Part shown: piece after piece, positions 55,009 through 64,000 of the stretch
Numbering within the stretch: position 1 is the first letter of the stretch
How the letters are laid out: every line of letters begins with the position of its first letter
Source of the DNA: Phytophthora hibernalis
Lineage: Eukaryota; Oomycota; Peronosporomycetes; Peronosporales; Peronosporaceae
Reading direction: 5' to 3'
Length of the DNA stretch: 64,000 nt
NCBI GenBank assembly: GCA_012656075.1
Contig: JAAKBF010000171.1
Location: 62,001 to 126,000, forward strand
Notes under the pieces: generated by a model
What the model saw: only the letters and a program-made list of their open reading frames with translations
Database searches by the model: none
Told to the model about the DNA's origin: nothing
Translations under genes and position numbers: made by a program

Positions 55009-56562
55009 TCATCCGGGCGCTAGCGCTCGGCCTTGTCTAAATATTGAAAACAGTATAGGTTGCAGACATCCATATCGGTAGTATGGAGCGACTGACGTGA
55101 GTAACGACAAGTGTAGCTTCTGTAAGGCAGCACATGCGTGTACGCACTGATACTGGTATTCCACCCATAATCCGCATGTGCAGTGATTGGCTTCAAGATT
55201 TACCACACGATAGAGACCGTTTTTACGTTCGACATTGTACATCGTGTCCGACTGTGGTATAACATCCCGGGTACGCCCTGCCTTCTTGTTGATGTTGACC
55301 TTGTTCATCACCGAGGGTATTGTGTTAATCGCGTTGGGTCGGCTGTACTTTTGTTTGATATCAAAAGCTCTCTTCATCAACATCTGTGTTGCGCCCACGA
55401 CAACTTTAGATGCGACCCTCTCCTGAAATCGCCGATGCTGCTGTTGACAGACTCGACTGAGTTGAAAGTAACAATATCACGAATGTATGCCGAAAGCAAG
55501 ATCAATTCGTCGATATCCTTCAAGTAATCGACTGCTTCAACGCTTCGTTGTTCAATATGTTCTCTTACTTTCTTGTCCATCTCTTTCGCTAGTTTGATCA
55601 CCAATTCATCGAAACGGGTCTTGCACGCGCCAATGGCATTGCGCTTGATGTATTCGGTGCATGCACCATGACGCACACGTGGAAACACTTGGCGAACAGC
55701 AGGAGTGACGCCTTTATATCAATTGCTCACAATGAAGAAATCCGACAGTTTAGCGACACAAGGTAATGATTGCAAAAGATGTTCCAAAACCCATTACCAG
55801 TCAGCTCTACATTCTGCTGCACTGGCAATGACAATACCGACAACAAGGATGTCATGCGCCCCTGTCATTGTCGAAGCCACGTACAGAGAGCCACGGTCTG
55901 CCCCTCCCCGTTAAACCGACAAACATCAAGAGCGATCATCGGTATGCAGTAACTAAATAATTGGTCGTACCCGCCGTAAATAATGCGCATACGCTTGAAC
56001 ACGTTGTCCTCGTCGCACTCAACATTCGTTCCTGTCCCTGTGTTACTTGCCGCGAACAAGTCCAAATAACTTTGCAGATACTGATAGATTTTCTGCAGAC
56101 TAAAAGCCGACCCTTCCTCGAGCTGTTTAAGGGCACGCCACTCAGCGTGCTTAGAAATAGTGATACCATACACTCGACGGGCCCATGTCACAACCAGACT
56201 AGATGTTTTCGTTTCTTTCGAACTGACAATACAGTCCCGGGCAACTTCAACAATGAACGCTTGACTGACGTTAGATGGTTGTCGTTGTTGTAAATCAGTG
56301 TGTGTGTGATGTGGGTGTTTGAGTGGCTCTCATTTAGGAACGTTACACGTACCATTTCTGCCTTCACGGAGAGGGATCCTCGTACTTGAAACGTGCAGTC
56401 TTCATGTGAGCTGCATATCACTTAGGTATCTCGACGGTTTGTTGGCTTGTTGTGATCAAAGCCGTGATACGCGCAGTATCACTCTACATAGTACTTCAAC
56501 GCCCTGATACTTGTAAACTCCATTCCTTCTTCCAGACTGATGTCATCGTCGCCTTCCTCCAT
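55009..56562 (-). pseudogene. MuDR-type MULE transposase pseudogene, family 2 (with SWIM finger)
   Basis: Starts at the ATG at 56562 (MEEGDDDISLEEGMEFTSIR). In-frame stops follow at about 56478 and 56424, then the Cys/His DNA-binding segment CSSHEDCTFQVRGSLSVKAE and HSNTHITHT. The catalytic region contains NVFKRMRIIYGGYDQLFSYC and PMIALDVCRFNGEGQTVALC, with the first DDE Asp. A further frame holds ACKTRFDELVIKLAKEMDKK and TFNSVESVNSSIGDFRRGSH. The C-terminus carries a SWIM zinc finger, ANHCTCGLWVEYQYQCVHAC, near 55180. Several frame changes. It is a different MULE family from the copy at 47.1 kb, which has no SWIM finger. Confidence 0.75.
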
Positions 56563-57844
56563 TGGATTGTCTTGTTCACTTGAGCGCAGGTTTCGTTATG
56601 ACCGACTTGCGGCATCACGTACCCCAAACAAAAGTATCATTATGCCTTTTCGAGTTTTTATTAGAGGGTTTAAAGCAGAGGGACTGGTTTGGCCTCGATT
56701 TTGAGTTGTCGCGTAAAAGACAAAAGAAGAAATCAACCCCGCAAAACAAGACTGAAGCATGGCAAGCGACAGCGACACGACCAGCGTCGAGAGCCTCCAA
56801 GGCCGGAGGGGCGCGTGCGGTGATGCCTTCGCCGCCAGCATATGCAGGCACGAAGGCGGATCATTGTAACCGCTGTATGCCTTTAAACAGAGTCGAATAC
56901 AAATTTTTGCTTAATGATACATTTTTTCCGATTTTCTCGCCAGGTTTTGCTCTACCAAGTTTGCATCTATTTTAGAACAGTTCCAGATCTCGTTGAAGAC
57001 CCTCTAAAGGTGCATAGAAAAGAGCGTCGTCTGTAGAACCCAAAACACTAAAGAACCAATTATTCAAAAATATTTTTTTCTCCAGGCATCTCACGCTGAG
57101 GGGCACATTTTTTCAGTGGATATTTTGGAGTGCTGTTAGTGTCAAATTGTAGCTAAAGGGCCATACTATCGCATAATATAGCTCGCTTAATTCTAAGGTT
57201 TAATAGATAATGATACTTTTGATGGGGGTCTCACATGAACTATATATATCATTCAATTTTAGAATCTTCAACCGTCTACATCCAAAACTTTCTATACCTG
57301 ACTGAATAGCAATTGCCCATTCTCAAAGGCCTGACCGAAAAGCAACCACCTGACCGAATAGTAATTGCTCACCCGTTTACCAGACCGATTTGCAATTTCC
57401 CCTTACCTCAATCGTTGTTTCGCTTATGTCAATTTTGTTGGCGAGGCTCCCGATAGGCTAACGTTAGTACATGTAGGTGAAATGAATTTGGAGGTCTCAA
57501 ATACGGAAATACAAAATTGTAAGCTTCATTATGCCGTAATTTGCTTCCTACTTTGGTTTCATAGTGAAAGGTTGACAGAGGAAGTATAATATTAGTTGAG
57601 TAGCTTCCTACTTCGCTTAGAAGGCGCCTACTGGTACTTGTGGCGGTCCACCTAACTCCGAGCTTGCCGCCGTTGGTGGTGGATGTTCTCCACAGAGTCC
57701 CAGTTGAAGACGTTTTGGCCAGATGCTAGAAGGTGGACTGGCGTTCTTTAAAAGGAGCTGGTCATGTGTGCACCTGTGATTCCTCGAAGACGATTTAGCC
57801 GGCTTGGCGGTCGGCGTAGCGATGCAGCCACTGCTGGTGGAGTG
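56563..57844. other. Gene-free AT-rich region
   Basis: About 1.3 kb. A short plus-strand frame at 56759-56868 (MASDSDTTSVESLQGRRG) is not supported by anything else. The rest has no recognised feature. Three imperfect copies of CTGACCGAATAGCAATTGC-like sequence occur at 57300-57375. Confidence 0.4.
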
Positions 57845-58345
57845 CCGGCTCCTATTGTTATAATTGAACGCACTTTTCAAAGATGTTGCGTGAACGTTGA
57901 ACTAGCACGCCACAGGCAACACGCGGCTTTTGACTAGTTCTCGCTATTTATTAGTGATTGGAGTGAGTTTGGCTCATGTCAATGTCGAGATCTCTAAGGT
58001 TAGCAAGTTGAAGTTGCATTATGAGAGGAATCAGACCAAAAGCAGAAATTGACCTGTAATTTTGTCAGTTCTTGAGGGTTTATTAGATTTGGAGATGAGC
58101 TGTTGAGCTGTTACTGTTGTTGATTTTTCTGAGTTTTGGCAAGTATGCTTTTAAGCGGAAAATCGGATCAATGATATACTCTGAAATAAATTTCAGAGAA
58201 CATGTAATTTTGTCAGTTCTTGAGGGTTTATTAGATTTGGAGATGAGCTGTTACTGTTGTTGATTTTTCTGAGTTTTGGCAAGTATGCTTTTTGAGCGGA
58301 AAATCGGATCACTGATATACTCTGAAATTTTTTCAGAGAACTCGA
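57845..58345. repeat. Dispersed repeat family C, copy 2, with internal tandem duplication
   Basis: Matches 40119-40477. The last 140 bp are duplicated in tandem (about 58051-58201 and 58203-58341). Each unit ends at the palindrome-like CTCTGAAATAAATTTCAGAG or its shortened form. Confidence 0.8.
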
Positions 58346-58672
58346 CTATTTAAAAAATAAGTAGGGCAGAATGAATCAGATAGATTCTGTAAAGTATTTT
58401 ATCAGATTTAATTGGTTATATTACCGGATAATCTTTTAAGTTAACTACAGAAGAGCTCTCTTCTAGGCCATAACGCAGGGAATTACGCAGTACAAACAGA
58501 ACACAACGCTAATCTCGTCCTGTGTCGTGTACGTGTACAGCACGAAACAAGCGCTCAGTCAGACCCGCTGGAGAAACACCTTTTCCTGTCTGTTTGTCAT
58601 GGCCAATATGGGTTAGTTTCATAAAATGGGGTGGATACCCAAACCATAAAAGGACCGAAGACAAGCGAATTA
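58346..58672. other. Probable 5' region of paralogue 2
   Basis: About 330 bp, AT-rich, between repeat C and the ATG at 58673. It should contain the promoter; I cannot point to a specific element. Confidence 0.35.
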
Positions 58673-61156
58673 ATGTCCACGGCGCCCCCGCCTCCGTCTC
58701 TGGGGGTGGCGACCGCCTCCTTCTTTCACCACCACTGCACCCAACATCAGCAGCTCTTTCACTCGCAGTACAAGAGGTAGGTCCACCACCATCGTTACAG
58801 CAGTGTTGAAATGCTGTCGTGCACTTCACACATTAAACTCCTGCACTTCACACACTAAACTCCTGCACTTTCCGCAGGAGCAACCGCACTAAAGGCCTCA
58901 AGATCCTCCGGTACAACAAGTTCGAAGTACTATTCACTTTGTAGTTTATGATGAAGCTGACACTTCATCGTCCTCTGGCAGCTGCTTCCCACACTGCTGC
59001 CCCGAGCACATCGACCGCGGCTACTGCGGCACATCGCTGAGTGTGAGTGTGGGGCTGAGGCCCCGGCAACCAGGCGCCAGACTGACAGATGAGCCACTCA
59101 GCCAGGCCTTAGCCGTTTTCGCTCGTTTTGAAGCTGCGGACGACGATAGCGTTCGGCCCGGAGAGTTCATGAAGGCTGCAGAAATCGATTTTGGCACACA
59201 GTCCGAGGCAAATTTGGACGGACAGTGGGTGGCTGCCACACTTGACCGGCAATCGGGACTTACCACTGACACATGCAGCAGAGATTCAGACATGCAGAAA
59301 CCACTCGTTTTCCATTTGAACAACAAACCGTCCTCGCTCTGGTACTACGGCTGGGAAAGCGGTACTAACAAAGCCCAGAGATCTATGAAACACGTTCTCA
59401 AGGCCTACATCCTTGAGCGCTGTGCTGTCGATCGAGATGACAACTTGGTAGCTTCCACAAGTCATTGCGCGAACACGCAGCTTTATCACGTGTTGCACGT
59501 CATAACTTCACCGAGGTTCGCTCTGATATCTTACCGCCGCGCGCCACCTGAACCGGCTGCAAAGAAATCTTCGCGTGCGAATTGGACAGTTCCAAAAGAT
59601 GACGTTGCTGGGTCTACTAATTATGATTCTATCAGCAACTTTCACTCACGTCCGCCTGGTACACATTTGAACTCGTCGATGGCTGCAAGATCGGAGACTA
59701 CATGCCGCGAGAGATATTCTTCGCGGAAGCTTCAGCAGACAACAGGTCATTCGCCACGCCGTGAGAACTCACCCGAACTGTTTGAGGAAAGCATTGGATG
59801 CGAAAGCATGGACCCTTCAACTTTGTCTATGTCAAGGAATTTAGCGCTGGTGTACTCGTTCGTCTGCTGGGTACCCCTGAGAGCGTATGCTCCTTTTGTC
59901 GAGGAGCTTCTGCAGGTCTTTCATTTGAAACTGCAGGAATCGTTTGCAGACAGATGTGGTAACGATGGAGGGCTCAATTGCTTTACAAGACTCCTGTTTG
60001 ACCAAGTGGGCAACAATGATGAACCGACCGTGTCGTACGAGTTAGATCAAGCCAAAGGTGAAAATGGTAGAGACCAGATTCCAACCCAGTTAGAGGCCCT
60101 ACTAAGCGTGCTTACACAAGCAACGCAATGTGTTTTCTCGACAGGTACACGAACATGGCTACGTACCTTCTTTCGCCAGTATGCCGGGTCGGTCCTAGAC
60201 AAGCACGCACTGCATGAGTGCTTCGTGGTTTTCGTCCGGGGGCTACATGAACAAGTGAGCTCGCAAGTTTTTGCGCACACAGAGCTGCAGAGTTTGGATA
60301 ATGTCGCTGATGAAATTGTTGCTGCCGTTTACTCCATCAAACATTTCCACGCGCATCGTCCACAAGTGCGCGCGATCCTGAACGGCAGCGATCGCTTTCC
60401 AGGTTGGCCAGCATTTGTGGCGCAGATGCGAGAAGTGTACATCAACGAATCAACATCTGAGACGACGCAGATAACGACTCACGGTCTCGGATTACGTTTC
60501 GATCGGGCACATCCAGCAGGAAACTCCATCGAGAGAGACTGGAACGGGAATGGCTTCTGGACGTGAATGACGCCTCATGGGAGTTCAGCGAGCAAGCGGT
60601 AAAGAGTCGAGATAGCGGGTACAGTAATAGTGATACGAATGATGTTACTGGTGGCGGGGTCTCCTTACTCACCGTATTCCAGGTTATATCGCAAATCGTG
60701 CGACTTGAAATTGCGCTGAACGTGCAAACGCGCACGCTGTACATTCGTTCGACTCAGGGAGTGGCAGGTCCGTTAGATTGCATGTGCGTGGTGTTGGACG
60801 GCAAAGATCGCGTGTTCTCACAGATGCCGAACGGAATAGCGTCAAGCATTGACGCTGGTACACACGGGGATTACGTGGGTGAGATACCGGTGGGGCAATT
60901 GGACAAACTAATAGCTCACCTTCAAACCTTTGAGTGGTCCGTGCGAGACGACAGTCTTTCATACAGCTTGCGTATGTGCTTCGAGTGTGACGGTAGTCGC
61001 CTCCTGTGCGTTAGTGGCGACGTGTTGGTGACTCGGGCAACAGCTTCGTTCACATCAGAGGAGGCTTCTGTGTTCAGGGAGATGTCACTGGAAGAAAAGC
61101 GCGAGGCTGTGGCGAAAGCACATACGAGGAAGTTGGAAGAGAGTCACCGTGATTGA
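58673..61156 (+). CDS. Unknown oomycete protein, paralogue 2 (three exons, one homopolymer frameshift)
   Basis: Exon 1 58673-58776 (MSTAPPPPSLGVATASFFHH), exon 2 58878-58910 (33 nt, SNRTKGLKIL), exon 3 from 58982, all GT..AG. Exon 3 starts CFPHCCPEHIDRGYCGTSLS and contains KPLVFHLNNKPSSLWYYGWE, NLALVYSFVCWVPLRAYAPF, CVFSTGTRTWLRTFFRQYAG and CVVFVRGLHEQVSSQVFAHT. The frame breaks in the G run at 60546-60548: one extra G continues into EWLLDVNDASWEFSEQ, aligned with the paralogue's EWILDVDEAVWKF. The C-terminal part contains RSTQGVAGPLDCMCVVLDGK and ends LEESHRD. Roughly 45-50 percent identical to paralogue 1 by eye over its length. The Cys/His cluster at the exon 3 start may bind metal; function unknown. 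Confidence 0.7.
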
Positions 61157-62228
61157 ATACTCTTGGTCGGACTGGGCCGTGGGAAGAGCTTGGAAATTTT
61201 CATTTGAGCTATTTGAAACACTGAACAACCAACCCCGTTCGGATCCGACGATGTATTACTGCATTGGTTCGAGTAAAAAACAAAGACTGGTGGAGTTCTG
61301 TGGTGTGTGGTTCTAGCGGGGCCACTGTGCAGCACAATATTCTGGTTTAAAATCTAGGAAGGCGGGCATGTTTTTTAGACTCGGATGGATGCCATAATGT
61401 TTTCTGAGGAGTCTGTGGTGAAAACCCGTCTGGCAGCAAAATGCGAATACATTTTATCGAATCAGGAAGTTTGATTTGAAAAGAGTGCAAGGTTTTAAAG
61501 ATTAGTCATAACTACTTTATCTCAGTTGGTTTGTCGTGACCTGTTTGCTTGTCCGTCGTTTAGTTGCGTCTACTGTAGACGTGGATTTTGGATGTGACAT
61601 CATGTATGTTATCGGCTTAGCTGTCTACGCAGAGGACGTTTACCATGCCATACTGGCAGCATTGCCTAGTAAACTAGTAATCTTCGGTCTACGCTTGTCG
61701 TTATCAATCGATGCGAACCTGTAATTAAATCAAGCGTCCACCATCGTAGGACGTCGTTCCGGATTTGCCATGCTGCTACTCAATGCCCAACACATGACGA
61801 GCGGGAAAGTTGTCTCCTCTCTCGTAGATCTGTCCTTCTAAAATGTCCATGTCCGAACAACTGACACACAAGTTTTAATAACAATACAGTCAGCAGAAAA
61901 AGAACTAACACCACTCACGCGGTCTAACCCATGCTTGATGCACAACTATGCCTTGGCGTCAACAGTCCCTGACTCGAGTAGTAATACTTAGAACATTACG
62001 CCGGCAGTTTTTTCCTTACCGTAATTTACCACCAAGAACATTCCTGGAACCTTCTTTAGGGTCAGCTGCTCTATCAGCGACGCAACCTCTCGACGACCTA
62101 AGAGCGCATGCCACGTTCTTTGGATCTTATGGGGTTTCAGACCCGCTCGAGCACTGGGGACAGTCGATGGTTCCGAATTTTTCTTAAAAATTAAAGGGGT
62201 ATGTATATAGATACACCTCACTGATAAC
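61157..62228. other. Non-coding region preceding the virus-like genes
   Basis: About 1.07 kb with no supported gene. The last 60 bases before 62229 are very AT-rich and contain TATATAG (62202-62208), a possible promoter of the following gene. The left boundary of the virus-like DNA should lie in this interval, but I see no terminal repeat or target duplication. Confidence 0.4.
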
Positions 62229-62537
62229 ATGACGTTCGAACTAACTTTTGGAAAATACAAGGGCACGCCGATCGAAGAAGTATATGCTTCTGATCCTGGC
62301 TATTGTCGATGGATGCACAACCAACCCAGTCTCAATATTACTGAGGATATCAAGATTTTCCTTCACTCCAAGTTTCTAAGCAATGATAATTCGTATATGA
62401 TGAGTTGGGGCAAGTACAAGGGGAAGACGTTAAAGCAAATTAGTCGCACCGATTCTAATTATATCGATTGGCTTCGTAAGAACCCATTCGTAATTGAGAA
62501 ATGTCCTAAGCTTGTCGAGGCTTTAGAGCTTAATTAA
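62229..62537 (+). CDS. Small protein with two ExoX C-terminal-like domains, virus-type
   Basis: 102 residues made of two copies of the same short domain: FGKYKGTPIEEVYASDPGYC followed by RWMHNQ, and WGKYKGKTLKQISRTDSNYI followed by DWLRKN. The pattern (F/W)GKYKG(K/T)(T/P) ... D..Y..W is the exonuclease-X C-terminal-like domain found as a stand-alone or appended module in large DNA viruses, phages and Polinton-like viruses. Its role is unproven; a DNA-end or nuclease-associated function is usually proposed. It is compact, intronless and ends 22 bp from the convergent capsid-like gene. Confidence 0.7.
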   Translation: MTFELTFGKYKGTPIEEVYASDPGYCRWMHNQPSLNITEDIKIFLHSKFLSNDNSYMMSWGKYKGKTLKQISRTDSNYIDWLRKNPFVIEKCPKLVEALELN

Positions 62538-62559
62538 AAAAATATTTTTCAATCCAAAA
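62538..62559. terminator. Compact convergent intergenic region
   Basis: 22 bp, mostly A/T (A6, then TATTTTTC), separating two convergent stops. It must carry the 3' signals of both genes. Such tight packing is typical of small DNA viruses and unlike the host genes in this window. Confidence 0.5.
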
Positions 62560-64000
62560 CTAAGCAGTGGTAAAATCCAAAACCTCACCCGTTAGACGAT
62601 CGTAGGAGAGCTCTTGCTCACTCACACCCAATACGAGCATGTTGGTACCTTGGCAACCAGCATTAACGCCCTGAACCTGAATAGCCTGGGGTACATCACG
62701 TTCCGTCAGGCGGCTAACATCAGCAATGAGAACACGGTTAGTTAGCGACCACGTCTGGTCATCAAGAAGACCATTCACCAGCTCAGGAGTCAGATCACCA
62801 TTAATCGAAGAAATCTTAGCGATTTCGTTAGTGAAGTGGTGGAAGTCATAGTCGTGGCTGATGCCAAACGTCTGCTGAGAACCGATACGAACGTTGAAGT
62901 TGCGAATGCTCGAACCAGGGTGAAGAGTCCAAGGAGCCGAATCAAACGGACTCTGGAACTCCTGTACAGCAGCAGAAGCAAAGCTACCCGTCTGCTCAGC
63001 AAAAGGAAGGAGAATAACATACTTGGCATTCTTAACAGAAGCCGATAGCTGGAGATCAAATGCAGCATTAAGCTGAGTCGACTGCTTACCAGTACCAGCG
63101 CGCTGGTAGAACCACTGTGCATTGCAATCATTGTATCGAACCTTCTTAACAGGCTTGGAAATGATTGCCTGATGGACGAACGGTACGTAGAGACGAGCAG
63201 TAGTGAATGGCATGTACGTACCATCGATGGTCGGTTCAAGTGCATTGACAACGGCTCCCCAAGAAATGCTGAATGGGGCAGAGGCAGCAAGGACACTAGC
63301 CATAGGATTTCCGGTGGAAGAAGCCGCAACCATAACAGGACAGACATTACCACTTGCGAGAGTAGTGGTCGTTAGCGACATACCCTTCGACGCATCTACA
63401 GCAACAGACGAAGTACCCTGGTTGACGCGGAAACGGAGACGGATCTGGGGGTTAGCCATCAAATCGAACTCCTTGAAAATCGGATGGAGGTCAGTTAGCT
63501 TAACCTTTAGCATATAGTTCCACGTTCCCATGATGGCGTTAGCGGTAGCAGCACCAGATACGAAGGCACCACGAGCAGTCTGATTCGATATAGTGGTAGA
63601 AGCGGTGGCTCCACCTACAGACGGCCACGACGTAGAGAAATCAGAACCTGCATTAGGAGGGTTAGACAGAAGTCGGCGAACAAAGCCATCGTTGGGAATA
63701 GATGCACCACCCGAGAGGCCAGTGGTGGCAAACGAAGATGAGAATGCAGTAGTGTTTGAGTATCCATCGCCAGTAGTCGAGCTGGTAGCAGAACTGTACA
63801 AAGCGGACTGAGCAGCATCCGGGTAAAGGAAAGACTCTGCTCCATGCTTCTCAACATACTGAGGACTGTAGCTTGTCTGCGCGCGGACATTGTTCCAAAA
63901 GAGCTTGTAGTCAGCCATGGAAACAATGGTCATGCCATTTAGTTCAAGAGACATGCTGTCAATGACGTTCCAGTTGCCACACTTCAAAGTAGCACAGAAA
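62560..64000 (-). CDS. Putative double-jelly-roll major capsid protein of a Polinton-like virus, N-terminus beyond window
   Basis: The minus-strand frame is open to base 64000 and stops at 62560 (at least 480 residues, no intron or stop). Features fitting Polinton-like/virophage-type major capsid proteins include, in order, LTDLHPIFKEFDLMANPQIR with LRFRVNQ (the hydrophobic strand-rich segment ending in an Asn/Thr loop). Next are RLYVPFVHQ with KPVKKVRYND, then NFNVRIGSQQTFGISHDYDF with HHFTNE. The end is SRLTERDVPQAIQVQGVN and a final TG before the C-terminus. The middle is Ser/Thr/Asn-rich. The C-terminal pattern (Y.F.HF..E, D.SR....D.P..IQV.G.N) is what led me to this family; it is recalled, not searched. 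The uninterrupted frame suggests recent integration or active selection. Confidence 0.65.
   Translation of the reverse strand, partial: FCATLKCGNWNVIDSMSLELNGMTIVSMADYKLFWNNVRAQTSYSPQYVEKHGAESFLYPDAAQSALYSSATSSTTGDGYSNTTAFSSSFATTGLSGGASIPNDGFVRRLLSNPPNAGSDFSTSWPSVGGATASTTISNQTARGAFVSGAATANAIMGTWNYMLKVKLTDLHPIFKEFDLMANPQIRLRFRVNQGTSSVAVDASKGMSLTTTTLASGNVCPVMVAASSTGNPMASVLAASAPFSISWGAVVNALEPTIDGTYMPFTTARLYVPFVHQAIISKPVKKVRYNDCNAQWFYQRAGTGKQSTQLNAAFDLQLSASVKNAKYVILLPFAEQTGSFASAAVQEFQSPFDSAPWTLHPGSSIRNFNVRIGSQQTFGISHDYDFHHFTNEIAKISSINGDLTPELVNGLLDDQTWSLTNRVLIADVSRLTERDVPQAIQVQGVNAGCQGTNMLVLGVSEQELSYDRLTGEVLDFTTA

Noticed and set aside
56759..56868. Short plus-strand frame starting MASDSDTTSVESLQGRRG
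   Set aside because: Only 36 codons, no splice-compatible continuation found, overlapping equally open antisense frames.
61988..62266. Minus-strand frame of 92 codons before the virus-like genes
   Set aside because: It overlaps the start of the ExoX-C-like gene antisense, has no motif and ends without context.

Overview
The window is nuclear DNA of an oomycete, most likely a Phytophthora-type Peronosporales genome (inference). The left part is GC-rich and gene-dense, with conserved eukaryotic genes carrying 60-100 bp GT..AG introns. From about 22.6 kb it becomes an AT-richer, gene-poor area full of decayed transposons of the kinds common in Phytophthora: hAT, piggyBac-like, mariner, two Mutator-like families, Ty3/gypsy and a small LTR element.

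Layout. 1-22.6 kb, core genes: NSUN2-type tRNA m5C methyltransferase (cut by the left edge), a small membrane protein, a secreted Ser/Thr-repeat SMP-30-like protein, a Ygr210/YchF-type GTPase, two decayed copies of chaperone/proteasome genes (SGT1 and RPN6/PSMD11), an HDHD5/CECR5-like HAD phosphatase, a multi-CXC (TSO1/tesmin) protein, ribosomal protein uL10 (P0), ethanolamine-phosphate cytidylyltransferase, an RMD-type TPR protein, TBL1-type WD40 protein, and an unrecognised protein with four perfect Cys/His repeats. 22.7-24.6 kb: a complete-ended hAT element with an 8-bp target duplication. 25.0-27.5 kb and 58.7-61.2 kb: two paralogous three-exon genes of unknown function in opposite orientation, bracketing a repeat island of about 31 kb. 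That island holds the transposon remnants, dispersed repeats, several large hairpins, and a tRNA-5S rRNA fusion at 43.73-43.93 kb.

61.2-64.0 kb: the right end looks viral. A 102-residue double ExoX-C-like protein converges, with only 22 bp between, on a gene that runs off the edge and whose product resembles the double-jelly-roll major capsid proteins of Polinton-like viruses. This is probably the start of an endogenous viral element continuing beyond the window.

A technical point matters for every gene here. Many otherwise intact genes are broken by one-base length changes, mostly in short homopolymers (5.47, 13.11, 15.71, 17.27, 19.07, 19.84, 20.6-21.9 and 60.55 kb). I read most of these as sequence errors, not pseudogenisation. 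In contrast, SGT1, RPN6 and the transposases also carry substitutions to stop codons and look truly decayed.
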